Positions 1-8,813 of a stretch of DNA of 64,000 nt are shown one piece after another. Source of the stretch: Zhihengliuella halotolerans (GTDB lineage: Bacteria > Actinomycetota > Actinomycetes > Actinomycetales > Micrococcaceae); assembly GCF_004217565.1 (NCBI RefSeq), contig NZ_SHLA01000001.1, forward strand, positions 3,038,001 to 3,102,000, written 5' to 3'. A program made the translations under genes and the position numbers. The notes under the pieces were generated by a model. That model worked only from the letters and a program-made list of their open reading frames with translations. It was not told where the DNA came from and did no database searches. Each line of letters begins with the position of its first letter. Positions within the stretch are counted from its first letter, which is position 1.

Positions 1-5
1 CCGCC

Positions 6-557
6 TCAGCTGCTGCGCTGCTCCTTCTCGCGGATGAGGTCGAGGGCCAGGATCGAGCCGATGACCGCCTGGCGCTGCGGGACGGTGAGTCCTTCGTCGA
101 GGTGCAGGGCGTAGGTCGACTTGCCGAGGAACGCGTTGCCCATCCCCGACCATTCGCGGGAGACGGTGGCGACAACGCCGTTGGTCCCGGTGACCTGGAA
201 GTCGAAGCCCCAGATGTTGCCGAGAAGGTCCATTTCCTCGCCCTGCAGGTCGATCGTGATCCGGGTCTTGAAGAAGGTGATGCGTTTGACGAGGCTTGCC
301 AGCGGGGCGCCTGCGCCGTCGAGGATCTCCAGACGGTCCCGGCCGAAGGTCATGGTGTCCTTGACCTGAATGACCGGGGCGTCCGGTCCGTCGAAGACGG
401 TGAGCTGGCGCGCGCCCGTGAACATGCGCCCGAGGGCGCTGCCGCCGGTTTCGACGTGGGCGACCTGCTGCCCGGCGCCATCCATGATCGCGAAGTCGTT
501 CTTCGAGAAGTTCTTGGTCTGCTGGAAGACGAGGACGTCATGCGTGAGGATCGACAT
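6..557 (-). CDS. LURP-one-related / tubby-C-like protein
   Basis: A 183-residue soluble protein made of repeated short beta segments. The pattern (I/V-MDGAGQQVA, then LEILDGAGAPLA, then basic KRITFFKTRITI) fits the LURP-one/phospholipid-scramblase-like beta-barrel fold, and the length is normal for bacterial members. There is no signal peptide or membrane segment. The biochemical function of this family in bacteria is not established. It is the last gene of a minus-strand run behind the phosphotransferase-fold kinase, 36 bases away, so co-transcription is plausible. The ATG start at 557 is the only good one in frame. Family call is fairly confident; function unknown. Confidence 0.8.
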   Translation of the reverse strand: MSILTHDVLVFQQTKNFSKNDFAIMDGAGQQVAHVETGGSALGRMFTGARQLTVFDGPDAPVIQVKDTMTFGRDRLEILDGAGAPLASLVKRITFFKTRITIDLQGEEMDLLGNIWGFDFQVTGTNGVVATVSREWSGMGNAFLGKSTYALHLDEGLTVPQRQAVIGSILALDLIREKEQRSS

Positions 558-593
558 GGGAGCGATTATGCCACCGGGCGCCTCTGCGCGGGG

Positions 594-1595
594 CTAATCC
601 GTGAAGACCGGCTGGGCGAGCTCGGCGAGGGGCTGCAGCGCGAGGCCCGCGTGACGCCGCAGATCCGATTCGGACGCCCCGGCGAGGACCCGCATCGCCA
701 TGGCGTGCTGCTGCAGCTTCCCGGCGCGCAGGGCCGGTTCCACGTACGCCCACAATTCGTCGACGGTGCTGTAGTCAGTCCACTGTTCGAGGTAGCTCGT
801 GATGGCGCTGCGGATGCGGGGATCGTTCGGCGTCGTGTCCAGCTCCTCGCACATGACCCTCACGGGTGTGCCGAGGGAGGCGAACGGGTGCGCCCAGTAC
901 GCGTCGCCGAGGTCCATGAACCGCAGGGGCTCGTCGGGAGTCGTCGGGAGGAAGGCGTTGCCGCGGTGCAGGTCGTTGTGCTCGAGCGACAGCGGGATCG
1001 GGCCGGCGGCGAGGAATTCGCACATGCCCTTGACCTCGCCGAGCTGAGCGTCGAGTTCCTCGGCGTCGCGGGCGGGGAGGTGCAGTGCGTGCTCGCGGGG
1101 CATTGAGGCGTGCAGCATGAGCTGCTCGTCGATGTAGTGCGGGAGCCAGGCGGGGTCGAGGTGCAGCAGGCCGGCGTCGAAGAGGGTCTCGCCGAAGTCG
1201 ACGAGGCTGCGCTGGACCTTGGCGAACTCACGCAGGATACGGGCCCACAGCTTGTAGTCGGTCGTCGGGAGAGCGCGCAGGGTCTCGCCGTAGTCCGGGC
1301 TGATCATCCACCCGCGCTGGGGCTCGATCGCGAGCGGCATGACGAGCTGGTCCGGGGCGAGATTCGCGGCAACGGAGGTCACGGAGACCTCGGCGTACTG
1401 GCCGGGATTATTGGCCTTGAAGAAGAGTTTGCCGTGATCCGTGGGGACGGCGATCTGCGTGGAGAAGATGTCGTTCAGCGTCTGCTGCGGCTCACCGGTG
1501 CGGGTGAGCTCGTAGGTCATCAGGACCAGATCGATCCACTGCGAGGCGTCGGCTCGCCACTGCTCGCTCGTCCACGCTTCATTCCAGTCGGCCAC
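594..1595 (-). CDS. Aminoglycoside phosphotransferase-family kinase
   Basis: A 333-residue protein with the protein-kinase-like APH fold. The catalytic loop HNDLHRGN lies at about residues 206-213 and the metal-binding FMDLGD at about 226-231; both signature elements are intact. The N-terminal half carries a less conserved ATP-binding lobe with a likely lysine in KLFFKANNPG. Members phosphorylate small hydroxylated substrates (aminoglycosides, choline, sugars, maltose). Nothing here indicates which, so a resistance role should not be assumed. It lies downstream of the uracil-type permease, with a hairpin at 1616-1644 between them, so it may have its own promoter. Confidence 0.82.
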   Translation of the reverse strand: MADWNEAWTSEQWRADASQWIDLVLMTYELTRTGEPQQTLNDIFSTQIAVPTDHGKLFFKANNPGQYAEVSVTSVAANLAPDQLVMPLAIEPQRGWMISPDYGETLRALPTTDYKLWARILREFAKVQRSLVDFGETLFDAGLLHLDPAWLPHYIDEQLMLHASMPREHALHLPARDAEELDAQLGEVKGMCEFLAAGPIPLSLEHNDLHRGNAFLPTTPDEPLRFMDLGDAYWAHPFASLGTPVRVMCEELDTTPNDPRIRSAITSYLEQWTDYSTVDELWAYVEPALRAGKLQQHAMAMRVLAGASESDLRRHAGLALQPLAELAQPVFTD

Positions 1596-1615
1596 GGTTT
1601 CATTCTAGGGGTCCA

Positions 1616-1644
1616 CCCCCGAATCCGGGTGCGGATTCAGGGGG
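1616..1644 (-). terminator. Hairpin downstream of the uracil-type permease
   Basis: A GC-rich inverted repeat: CCCCCGAATCC (1616-1626) pairs with GGATTCAGGGGG (1633-1644) across a six-base loop with one bulged base. It begins 25 bases past the permease stop on the minus strand. No strong T-run follows, so it may be a weak intrinsic terminator or an mRNA-end stabiliser. Confidence 0.5.
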
Positions 1645-1668
1645 CAGTCGCGGCCGGGACGAGGCGGG

Positions 1669-2991
1669 TCAGCCGAGCTTGCTCGGTTCTGTCGCCTGCT
1701 CCTCGTCCTCGTCGATCGGCTCCGTGCCGCGGACGCGGGCGATGACCGTCATGACGTGGAAGATCGCCAGAGTCGAGATGGTGCCGATCGCGATGCCGCC
1801 GAGCTGCAGCTCGCCGAACATGATCGCGCTCGAGCCCATCGAGATCGCGATGATCAGGCCCGCACCGGCCGTCATGAGGTTGATCGGGTTCGCGAAGTTG
1901 ACCTTGTTCTGCACCCACAGGCGCGCGCCGATGATGCCGATCATGCCGTAGAGGATGATGCCCGCTCCGCCCGTCACGCCTGCGGGGATCGTGTTGATGA
2001 CCGCCCCGACCTTCGGGGAGAACGCCAGCAGGATGGCAGCGAATCCGGCCACCCAGTAGGCGGCCGTGGAGTACACGCGCGAAGACGCCATGACGCCGAT
2101 GTTCTCCGCGTACGTCGTCGTACCCGACCCGCCGCCCGCGCCGGCGAGGATCGTCGCGGCGCCGTCCGCCATGATCGCACGGCCGTACACACCGTCCAGG
2201 TCGCGGCGGGTCATCAGGCCCACCGTCTTGACGTGGCCGATGTTCTCCGCGATCAGGACGAAGACGACCGGCAGGAACACCAGCATCACGTCCAGGTGGA
2301 AGGTGGGGGCCGTGAACGGCGGCGGCCCGAAGACTGCGGCCTTCTCGACGGCCGAGTAGTCCACCTGGCCCTGGGCGAGTGCGACGACGTAGCCGATCAC
2401 GATGCCGACGAGGATGGACAGGCGCCCGAGCAGACCCTTGAACAGCACCGCGGAGATCACGATCGCGCCGACCGTGGCGAACGTCGTGAGCGGGAAGTCC
2501 CGCATCGGCTCCCAGGTGGTGCCGGCGAGGTTCAGGCCGATCAAGGCCACGATCGTGCCCATGACCACGGGCGGCATGAGGCGGTGGATCCAGCCCGTGC
2601 CGGCCTTCTGGACGATCAGGCCGACCAGGAACAGGGCCGCGCCGGTGACGACGATGCCGCCGAGAGCACCGCCCATGCCGTGGGTGTTCATCGCGGCGCC
2701 GACCGGCGCCAGGAACGCGAACGACGAGCCGAGGTAGCTCGGCACGCGACCCGCCGTGATGATGAGGAAGAGGATGGTGCCGACGCCGGAGAAGAGCAGC
2801 GTGGTGGTGGCCGGAAAGCCCGTGATCGCCGGGACCAGGACGGTCGCGCCGAACATGGCCATGACGTGCTGGATGCCGATGCCGGTGGTCTGCAGCCAGT
2901 TCAGGCGTTCGTCGGGGGCGACGACCGAACCGGGGCGGATGGTCTTGCCATCGCCGTGCAGCGTCCAGCCGAAGCCGAGGGGGTTGCTCAT
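1669..2991 (-). CDS. uraA: NCS2-family nucleobase permease (uracil/xanthine type)
   Basis: A 440-residue polytopic protein with about 12-14 hydrophobic segments, the normal length for nucleobase:cation symporter-2 transporters. It would import a nucleobase, probably uracil, with protons. Family features seen are the N-terminal WLQTTGIGIQHVMAMFGAT, the conserved IAENIGHVKTVGLMT segment in the middle, and GGSGTTTYAENIGVMASSRVYS, which is typical of UraA. The C-terminal tail is acidic (EPIDEDEEQATEP). The gene stands between the thiamine operon and a kinase, all on the minus strand, with a 146-base gap upstream, so its own promoter is likely. Uracil rather than xanthine is inferred from the motif wording. 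Confidence 0.88.
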   Translation of the reverse strand: MSNPLGFGWTLHGDGKTIRPGSVVAPDERLNWLQTTGIGIQHVMAMFGATVLVPAITGFPATTTLLFSGVGTILFLIITAGRVPSYLGSSFAFLAPVGAAMNTHGMGGALGGIVVTGAALFLVGLIVQKAGTGWIHRLMPPVVMGTIVALIGLNLAGTTWEPMRDFPLTTFATVGAIVISAVLFKGLLGRLSILVGIVIGYVVALAQGQVDYSAVEKAAVFGPPPFTAPTFHLDVMLVFLPVVFVLIAENIGHVKTVGLMTRRDLDGVYGRAIMADGAATILAGAGGGSGTTTYAENIGVMASSRVYSTAAYWVAGFAAILLAFSPKVGAVINTIPAGVTGGAGIILYGMIGIIGARLWVQNKVNFANPINLMTAGAGLIIAISMGSSAIMFGELQLGGIAIGTISTLAIFHVMTVIARVRGTEPIDEDEEQATEPSKLG

Positions 2992-3137
2992 GAGGGCCTT
3001 CCGGGGGTGGTCGGGTGCGGCTGGAGGGCTCGACGCGTGGGAACGCCGCCCTATCGGCCACAGAGCATCCTACCCGGGGCCGCGGACGCCGCGCCGTGAC
3101 GGGGGCCGCGGCTTGGCGGGCATACCCCGGACCCGTC

Positions 3138-4643
3138 TCAGGGGCGGCGCTGGGCGAAGAAGTCCATCTCCTGCCGCGAGGATTCGAGGTACGCGTCCAG
3201 CATCGCCTCGCGTTCGCGCGGGTCGGCCTGCCGGGCGAGGCGCTGCGTGATCGCGATCGCCTGCTGCGTGGCGGCGTCGAATTCCGGGGAGGAGTACATG
3301 CCCAGCCAGTCGGCATACGGGTGGTCGGGGCGGTTGGCCGCGGCCAACCGCGTCCCGATGTCCTGGTAGAGCCAGTAGCAGGGCAGGACGGCGGCCGCGA
3401 CCACCGCGTAGGAGCCGATCGCGGCCGCGGACAGCAGGTGGTTCAGGTAGGAGCGGGTCTCCGCGGACGTCGGCGCTTCGCCTTCCGTCGGGGTCTCCCC
3501 GCGGGCCTCCGCCTCGGCCAACCGCGCCTGGTGCAACCCCAGCTCCACCGCCAGGCACTCGCTGGCGCTGTTCGCCCAGAACTGCTGCTCGTCCAGAGTG
3601 GGGGCCAGCTGCGCCGCCCGCGAGAGGACCTTGGAGTACGTGCGAAGGTAGATCGAGTCCTGCGCCAGGTAGTGCTCGAAGTCCGCGCGCTCGAGCGTCC
3701 CGTCGGCCAGCTGCTTAACGAACCAGACGTCGTCGATCCGCGCCCGAAGATCCTCGATGAGGTCCCACCAGTACTGCACGTCGGCGCGCGGGTCCGGGAC
3801 GGACTTCCCCGCCCAGAGCTGACCGAGGTGGCCGACCGGCCCGTGACCGGAGCCGACGTCGAGATCGGCCGCGTCGCGCAGCGCCTGCGTCAGCCAGCCC
3901 TTCGCGGCCCGCAGCGCGGTGGGCCAGTCGCCGAACCGCGCGTAGAGCGTCGCCATCGCCGACGACAGCGAGCACCCGGTCCCGTGCGTGCTCGTCGTGT
4001 CCACGCGCTCGTCGTCGAGTTCCAGGACGACGCCGTCGAGTCCCACGAGCGCGTCGGGGCACCGGCCGGCGGTCGCGCCGTCGTCGTGCCCGGCGAGGTG
4101 CCCGCCCTTGGCGAGCACCAGGACGTCCGCCTGCTGGGCCAGGCGCTGGGCCTGCTCGAGGGCCTCGGGCCACGTGGTGGCCGGCTCGGTGTCGAGCAGG
4201 ACGGCGAGCTCGGGCAGGTTCGGGGTGACGAGATCCGCGTGGGAGACCAGGTAGCGCAGGGCGGCGACGGTGTCGTCGTCGGTGAGCCGGTCCCCGCTCG
4301 TGGCGACCATGACCGGGTCCAGCACCACGGCGGGGCCGCCCGGTCCGCGCCGGGGTGCGAGCCACGCGCCGACGGCCTCGATGGTCTCGACGTTGGCGAG
4401 CATGCCGATCTTCACGGCGTCGACGCGGACGTCGTCGGCGATCGCGTCCAGCTGGGCGGTGACGAAGTCGGCCGGCGGCAGGTGCACGCCCGTGACCCCG
4501 CGGGTGTTCTGCGCGGTCAGGGCCGTCAGAGCGGCCATCCCGTAGCCACCGCACGCGGCGATGGACTTCAGGTCGGCCTGGATGCCGGCGCCGCCGGACG
4601 GGTCGGAACCGGCGATCGAGAGGACGTTGGGGATCTCAGACAT
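3138..4643 (-). CDS. thiD: Bifunctional HMP(-P) kinase ThiD fused to TenA aminopyrimidine hydrolase
   Basis: A 501-residue two-domain protein. Residues 1 to about 265 are ThiD: SIAGSDPSGGAGIQADLK at the N-terminus, and HGTGCSLSSAMA as the kinase anion-hole/catalytic segment. It phosphorylates hydroxymethylpyrimidine to HMP-PP. Residues from about 285 to the end are TenA (thiaminase II fold), with SASECLAVE and the catalytic cysteine in AVLPCYWLYQDIG. TenA releases HMP from degraded thiamine. The fusion therefore joins salvage of damaged pyrimidine to its activation. It overlaps thiE by eight bases and is the third gene of the riboswitch operon. ThiD-TenA fusions are known in yeast; here the architecture is read directly from the sequence. 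Confidence 0.93.
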   Translation of the reverse strand: MSEIPNVLSIAGSDPSGGAGIQADLKSIAACGGYGMAALTALTAQNTRGVTGVHLPPADFVTAQLDAIADDVRVDAVKIGMLANVETIEAVGAWLAPRRGPGGPAVVLDPVMVATSGDRLTDDDTVAALRYLVSHADLVTPNLPELAVLLDTEPATTWPEALEQAQRLAQQADVLVLAKGGHLAGHDDGATAGRCPDALVGLDGVVLELDDERVDTTSTHGTGCSLSSAMATLYARFGDWPTALRAAKGWLTQALRDAADLDVGSGHGPVGHLGQLWAGKSVPDPRADVQYWWDLIEDLRARIDDVWFVKQLADGTLERADFEHYLAQDSIYLRTYSKVLSRAAQLAPTLDEQQFWANSASECLAVELGLHQARLAEAEARGETPTEGEAPTSAETRSYLNHLLSAAAIGSYAVVAAAVLPCYWLYQDIGTRLAAANRPDHPYADWLGMYSSPEFDAATQQAIAITQRLARQADPREREAMLDAYLESSRQEMDFFAQRRP

Positions 4644-5358
4644 GTGCTTGATTCCATTCGGTGACGAGGTCGGCGGCGGCCCGGGCGGGATCGTCGGCGG
4701 CGCAGATCGCGCGCACGACGGCCAGCCCGGCCGCGGAGGAGGAGCGGGCGGCGGCGGCGTCGCCCGCGGCGACCCCGCCGATCGCGACGCAGGGCAGGGG
4801 CTGGCCAGCGGCGGTGTTCAGGCCGGAGCCCGGAGATGCGTCGGCGCCCGCGCGCACGAGGTCCACGAAGCGGGCGAAGCCGTCCCAGCCGAGGGGGTCT
4901 GGATGGTCCTTCTTCGTCGGCGTCGCGCGGATCGCGCCGGTGCCCAGGTAGTCGACGGTGCCCGCGCGGAGGCTCGCGAGGTCATCGAGCTCACCCGGCT
5001 CCGATGCGCTCAGGCCCAGCACCGCGTCCGCCCCGATGAGTTCGCGCACCGCCGTAGCCGGCAGGTCGGACTGGCCGAGGTGCACGCCGTCGACGGCGGC
5101 GCCCGCGGAGCGTGCGGCGAGGAAGACGTCTACGCGGTCGTTCACCACCAGGGTGGCGCGGCCCGCGGTGTGCGCGGCGGACGCGATCGTGGCGGCCAGG
5201 AAGTCCCGGGCCGGCAGGTTCTTGGCCCGTAGCTGCACCATGCGCAAACCGCCGGCGACGGCACCGGCCACGATGTCCGCGAGTTCCCGGCCGACGGTGC
5301 TCTCAGCATCCGCGACAAGGTATATAGCCAAGTCATCTGCGGAGTACCGGCGGCTCAC
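4636..5358 (-). CDS. thiE: Thiamine-phosphate synthase
   Basis: A 240-residue TIM-barrel enzyme that condenses HMP-pyrophosphate with hydroxyethylthiazole phosphate to give thiamine phosphate. Motifs seen are [13 protein letters not shown] near residue 40, [30 protein letters not shown], and [24 protein letters not shown], where the phosphate-binding residues lie. It overlaps thiM by four bases upstream (ATGA) and thiD by eight bases downstream, so it is translationally coupled in the operon. Its length is normal for the family. Confidence 0.95.
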   Translation of the reverse strand: MSRRYSADDLAIYLVADAESTVGRELADIVAGAVAGGLRMVQLRAKNLPARDFLAATIASAAHTAGRATLVVNDRVDVFLAARSAGAAVDGVHLGQSDLPATAVRELIGADAVLGLSASEPGELDDLASLRAGTVDYLGTGAIRATPTKKDHPDPLGWDGFARFVDLVRAGADASPGSGLNTAAGQPLPCVAIGGVAAGDAAAARSSSAAGLAVVRAICAADDPARAAADLVTEWNQAHV

Positions 5359-6308
5359 CGGGTGTCTCCCGCGTCCGCGCCACGAGGATTCTGGCCGATC
5401 GGCTCCGCCGCGTCCTGCACGCGGGCGACACGTGCATGCCCGCCCACGAATGCGCCGATGTCCGCGGGGGTGACGGTGGCGAGCGCGTCGAGGAACGCCG
5501 CCTGGAACGAGCCCGGCCCCGGGGTGCCTGCGGCGGCGCGCTCAGCGGCGGCGGAGTAGAAGGCGTGCGCGGCCGCCACCGATTCGACATCGGTCATCCG
5601 CTCGACCCGTCCGGTCGCGACGAAGGCCGCGATGATCGCGCCGAGAGCGCACCCGCCGCCCGTGACGCGGGTCAGCAGCTCCGAACCGCCGCCGACCCGG
5701 ATCACGTCCCGGCCGTCGGTGATCAGATCGGCGGCGCCGGAGACGGCGACCACGCGAGTGGGGGCGGCGCCGTCGTGCCGGGTGGCCGTGAGCGCGAGGC
5801 GGACCGCGCCGGGGACGGCGGCGTCGACGTCGTCCGTTGCGTCCACCCCGCGCCCGCCGGAGCCGGTGCCCGCGAGGGCGAGGATCTCCGAGGCGTTGCC
5901 GCGGACGACGGCGGGGGAGTGGGTGAGCAGCTCGTGCGCGAACCGGGTGCGCAGCCCGACGGCGCCGGCGGCGACCGGATCGAGCACCCAGGGCGTGCCG
6001 TGCACGGTGGCCGCTCCGACGGCCTCGAGCATCCCGACGCGCTGGGCCTCGTGCGGGGTGCCGAGGTTGACGAGCAGGGCCGAGGCGATCGCGGCGAACT
6101 CGCCGGCCTCGCCCGGGACGTCCACCATCGCCGGGGCCGGTCCGGCGGCGAGCAGGACGTTGGCGGTGAAGTTCGCGACGACCTGATTGGTGGCGCACTG
6201 GATCAACGGGCTGGTTGCGCGCACGGCCGCGGTCAGCGCCGTTGCGCGTCGGGTGAAGCCGTCGCCCGCGGGTACGGGGTCCGACAAGGTGGGCGACATG
6301 GGAACCAT
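5355..6308 (-). CDS. thiM: Hydroxyethylthiazole kinase
   Basis: A 317-residue ribokinase-fold enzyme phosphorylating the thiazole moiety for thiamine salvage. The catalytic segment [19 protein letters not shown] is present, as are [19 protein letters not shown] and [11 protein letters not shown] near the N-terminal and central parts. It is somewhat longer than most ThiM proteins because of an N-terminal extension and a C-terminal tail rich in small residues. Two in-frame ATGs occur, at 6308 and 6299. The GGAGGG near the riboswitch 3' end lies about ten bases before the first, which I prefer. First gene of the thiM-thiE-thiD/tenA operon. Confidence 0.94.
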   Translation of the reverse strand: MVPMSPTLSDPVPAGDGFTRRATALTAAVRATSPLIQCATNQVVANFTANVLLAAGPAPAMVDVPGEAGEFAAIASALLVNLGTPHEAQRVGMLEAVGAATVHGTPWVLDPVAAGAVGLRTRFAHELLTHSPAVVRGNASEILALAGTGSGGRGVDATDDVDAAVPGAVRLALTATRHDGAAPTRVVAVSGAADLITDGRDVIRVGGGSELLTRVTGGGCALGAIIAAFVATGRVERMTDVESVAAAHAFYSAAAERAAAGTPGPGSFQAAFLDALATVTPADIGAFVGGHARVARVQDAAEPIGQNPRGADAGDTR

Positions 6309-6316
6309 GAAGCGAC

Positions 6317-6389
6317 ATCCCTCCGCTAGTACGAACTAGATCAGGTGTGTGCGGGTGTTCTCTCAGTCCCTGTGCGGGACACCCCGTGC
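6317..6389 (-). promoter_or_regulatory. TPP riboswitch (THI element)
   Basis: Read on the minus strand, the region directly before thiM contains the conserved TPP aptamer blocks: a GGGGTGTCCC helix, the CTGAGAGAACACCC pyrimidine-sensor stretch, CCTGATCTAGTTCGTACTAG, and the closing CGGAGGGATG. The last block includes the likely thiM Shine-Dalgarno GGAGGG. Ligand-bound folding would therefore hide the ribosome site, which implies control at translation initiation. Thiamine pyrophosphate is the established ligand. Boundaries are approximate to about five bases. Confidence 0.93.
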
Positions 6390-6475
6390 CACTGTGTGGG
6401 CCAGCTTACGCGCCGGCGTGGCGCCGCGTCATCTCGGCCGGCTGGCGGGGCGTCACGGTGTGATTGACTACGCGC

Positions 6476-6988
6476 ATGCCGACGAACATCGAGATCAAGG
6501 CCCGGGCCGCCGACCCGGAAGGGCTCCAGGCGGCGGTCGTCGCGATGGCGGATGCGGGGCCGGACGTCGTCGAGCAGGACGACACGTTCTTCGCGTGCCC
6601 GAACGGTCGGCTCAAGCTCCGCGTCCTCGGTTCGGCTCGCGGCGTGCTGATCTTCTACCGGCGGGCGGACGATCCTGGGCCGGCGTCGTCCTACTACGTC
6701 TGCTCGGAAACCTCCGATCCGGATGGTCTGCGCGCGGTGTTGGCCGCGGCAAACGACGAGACCGGGCGGGTGCGCAAGCGGCGGACGGTCTACCGGATCG
6801 GGCGGACACGTGTGCATCTGGACGCCGTCGAGGGGCTGGGCGACTTCGTGGAGCTGGAGGTCCCGGTCGACCACACGGCGACTCACGAGGCTGCGGTCGC
6901 TGAAGCCCACCGCCTCCTGGGCGTCCTCGGGATCGATGCCGGTTCGCTGGTGGAGGGCGCCTACGTCGATCTTCGGGCGGGCGACTGA
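6476..6988 (+). CDS. CYTH-domain protein (class IV adenylate cyclase-like)
   Basis: A protein of about 170 residues starting with the CYTH signature NIEIKARA. Alternating basic and acidic strands follow: RLKLRVLG, VRKRRTVYRIGRTRVHLDAVEGLGDFVELEVPV. The fold is a triphosphate tunnel with metal-binding glutamates. Family members are CyaB-type cyclases, thiamine triphosphatases or inorganic triphosphatases, and substrate cannot be assigned from sequence. The ATG at 6476 is preferred over a TTG twelve bases upstream because the EIK motif normally lies within the first ten residues. It is divergent from the thiamine operon, which makes a thiamine-triphosphatase role tempting but unproven. Confidence 0.85.
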   Translation: MPTNIEIKARAADPEGLQAAVVAMADAGPDVVEQDDTFFACPNGRLKLRVLGSARGVLIFYRRADDPGPASSYYVCSETSDPDGLRAVLAAANDETGRVRKRRTVYRIGRTRVHLDAVEGLGDFVELEVPVDHTATHEAAVAEAHRLLGVLGIDAGSLVEGAYVDLRAGD

Positions 6989-6989
6989 G

Positions 6990-7610
6990 TCAGGCGGAAA
7001 CGACCGGCTGGCGCAGGATCGTCCGCAACCGCTCCGGCGCCACCCGCCGGGCGTCGCTCAGGTAGATCTCGTGGTGGCGGCCGCTCAGCCGCAGCCCGTT
7101 CTCCGGCACGAATTCCCGGTGCATCGCCTCGAGGACGGCGGCCTCGTCGTCGTACGGGCCGACGTGAAGGGTCTGCACGCAGAGGCCCTCGGAGAGGGCC
7201 TCCAGGCGGACGTCGCCGAGGCGGGCTGGCGGGTCCTTCGCCCGCACGCGTGCGACGGCGTCGTCGTACAGGTCCGGTTCGATCCAGTCCGGGACCATGA
7301 TCATCAGCGTCCACTCCCAGCGGGACTTGTCGCGCGCGGTGGTGAACGCGTCCATGTCTTCGGCCCACCACAGCCCTTCGAGTGGCGGGACGACGTAGTC
7401 GCGCCCGAGCTCCCGCTTGCTCGCGAACTTCAGGGTGTAGGCAACCGGATAGAGCGTCGCGATGGTGTCGGCGTACGCCGGTGACGTGTTCGGATCGCCG
7501 CGGCCATCGACGGCCAGGTAGCGCATCTCGGGGATCTCGAGCAGGCGGAACCGGCCCCGCGTCGCCCGGTAGGCGTCGAGGCTCTTCTTGAAGTCGATCT
7601 TCTCGGTCAT
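6990..7610 (-). CDS. GyrI-like small-molecule-binding protein
   Basis: A 206-residue protein with a GyrI-like (SOUL/Rob C-terminal) fold: MRYLAVDGRGDPNTSPAYADTIATLYPVAYTLKF in the first half, and a repeat-like LCVQTLHVGPYDDEAAVLEAMHREF in the second. Standalone GyrI-like proteins bind hydrophobic ligands and some hydrolyse cyclopropanyl or related compounds. No DNA-binding domain is attached. The ATG at 7610 overlaps the stop of the VOC gene as ATGA, which fixes the start and indicates translational coupling. It converges with the CYTH gene with one base between. Confidence 0.8.
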   Translation of the reverse strand: MTEKIDFKKSLDAYRATRGRFRLLEIPEMRYLAVDGRGDPNTSPAYADTIATLYPVAYTLKFASKRELGRDYVVPPLEGLWWAEDMDAFTTARDKSRWEWTLMIMVPDWIEPDLYDDAVARVRAKDPPARLGDVRLEALSEGLCVQTLHVGPYDDEAAVLEAMHREFVPENGLRLSGRHHEIYLSDARRVAPERLRTILRQPVVSA

Positions 7611-8020
7611 GCAGGGGTCTCGGCCGTGGCAGCCACCTCGGACGCGGAGCGGAGGATGCAGAACTCGTTGCCTTCGGGGTCGGCGAGGACGACCCACCCG
7701 GTGCCCGGGCCGTACTTGCCGCGAAGATCGGCCACCTGCACGGCCCCGAGTTCGAGCAACCTGGCGAGTTCGTCGTCGCGTCCGCCCTCCCGCGGGCGCA
7801 GGTCGAAGTGGATGCGGTTCTTGACGGTCTTGGGCTCCGGTACCTGCAGGAAGAGAACGGCGGGCCCGGCGCTGGCCGGGTCGACGATGAGGCACTCGTC
7901 GTGGCCCGGAAGGTTCGGGTCAGACGGGTCGTCCGTGTAGCCGAGCACGGGTTTCCACCACTCGGACAGGGCGTGCGCATCGCGGCAGTCGATCGACGTG
8001 TGGCTGATGAAAGAGGTCAT
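7607..8020 (-). CDS. VOC-family (glyoxalase/bleomycin-resistance fold) protein
   Basis: A 137-residue protein with one vicinal-oxygen-chelate unit pair. It starts MTSFISHTSIDCRDAHALSEWW, with KNRIHFDLRP in the centre and VVLADPEGNEFCIL near the end, the usual second metal-ligand strand. Substrate unknown; many actinobacterial members of this size are uncharacterised. The start at 8020 was chosen because the fold begins directly after it. First gene of a two-gene unit with the GyrI-like protein. Confidence 0.8.
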   Translation of the reverse strand: MTSFISHTSIDCRDAHALSEWWKPVLGYTDDPSDPNLPGHDECLIVDPASAGPAVLFLQVPEPKTVKNRIHFDLRPREGGRDDELARLLELGAVQVADLRGKYGPGTGWVVLADPEGNEFCILRSASEVAATAETPA

Positions 8021-8126
8021 GGGGTCATTATCGTCCCGTGCGGGTGGCGACGCGAGGGTGGAAACGCGGCCCCGCCCGGCGGCCGGTAGTAGGTTGGAAG
8101 CCGAAACCCGATCCGAGGAGTCGTAC

Positions 8127-8810
8127 ATGAGCCAGTCGCCCGCCCGCCCCACCGCCCTCGTCACCGGAGCCAGCCGCGGCATCGGCGAAGCGATCGCCCG
8201 CGCGCTCGCCGACACCCACCACGTGCTCGTCGGCGGCCGCGACGAGGCCGCCGTCGCCGCCGTGGTCGCTTCGCTGCCGTCGGCCGAGCCGTGGGTCTGC
8301 GAGCTGACCGGCGACCTCGCGCCCCTCCCGGAGCGGCTCGACGTGCTGGTGCACTCCGCGGGCCTCGAGGCCTTCGGCACGGTCGAGGAGACCGCGCGCG
8401 AGGAATGGGAGCGCCTCTTCGACGTCAACGTCTTCGCCGTCGCCGAGCTGACGCGGCAGGCCCTGCCCGCCCTGCGCGCCGCCCGCGGGCTCGTCGTCGC
8501 CATCAACTCCGGCGCCGGCCTCACCGCGGGGGCCGGGTTCTCCGCCTACGCCGGCTCCAAGTTCGCCCTCCGCGCCCTGACAGACGCGCTGCGCGAGGAG
8601 GAGCGCGGCAACGGCGTACGCGTCTCCAGCGTGCACCCCGGGCGCGTCGACACCGCCATGCAGGAGCGCCTCACCGAGGCCTACGGCCAGGAATACGACG
8701 CCGGCCGCCACCTCGCGCCCGAGGACATCGCCGCCGCCGTGCGCACCATCGTCGAGATGCCCGAGCGCGGCACCATCGAGTCGGTGTCGGTCCGCCCGAC
8801 GCGGAAGTAG
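8127..8810 (+). CDS. Short-chain dehydrogenase/reductase
   Basis: A 227-residue classical SDR. The cofactor motif TGASRGIGEA is at about residues 13-22. The dinucleotide-site helix motif is degenerate: HSAG replaces the usual NNAG. The catalytic serine lies in INSGAGL, and YAGSK gives the tyrosine and lysine. VHPGRVDTAM follows. NADP(H) versus NAD(H) and the substrate are not determinable. It is shorter than most SDRs because the first alpha/beta units are compact. RBS GAGGAG precedes the ATG at 8127. It is followed after three bases by the CobW-family gene. Confidence 0.87.
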   Translation: MSQSPARPTALVTGASRGIGEAIARALADTHHVLVGGRDEAAVAAVVASLPSAEPWVCELTGDLAPLPERLDVLVHSAGLEAFGTVEETAREEWERLFDVNVFAVAELTRQALPALRAARGLVVAINSGAGLTAGAGFSAYAGSKFALRALTDALREEERGNGVRVSSVHPGRVDTAMQERLTEAYGQEYDAGRHLAPEDIAAAVRTIVEMPERGTIESVSVRPTRK

Positions 8811-8813
8811 GGT

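Noticed and set aside
594-1595. Possible aminoglycoside resistance gene
   Set aside because: The APH fold covers many metabolic kinases, and no resistance-type substrate residues or mobile context are visible; annotated only as a family member.
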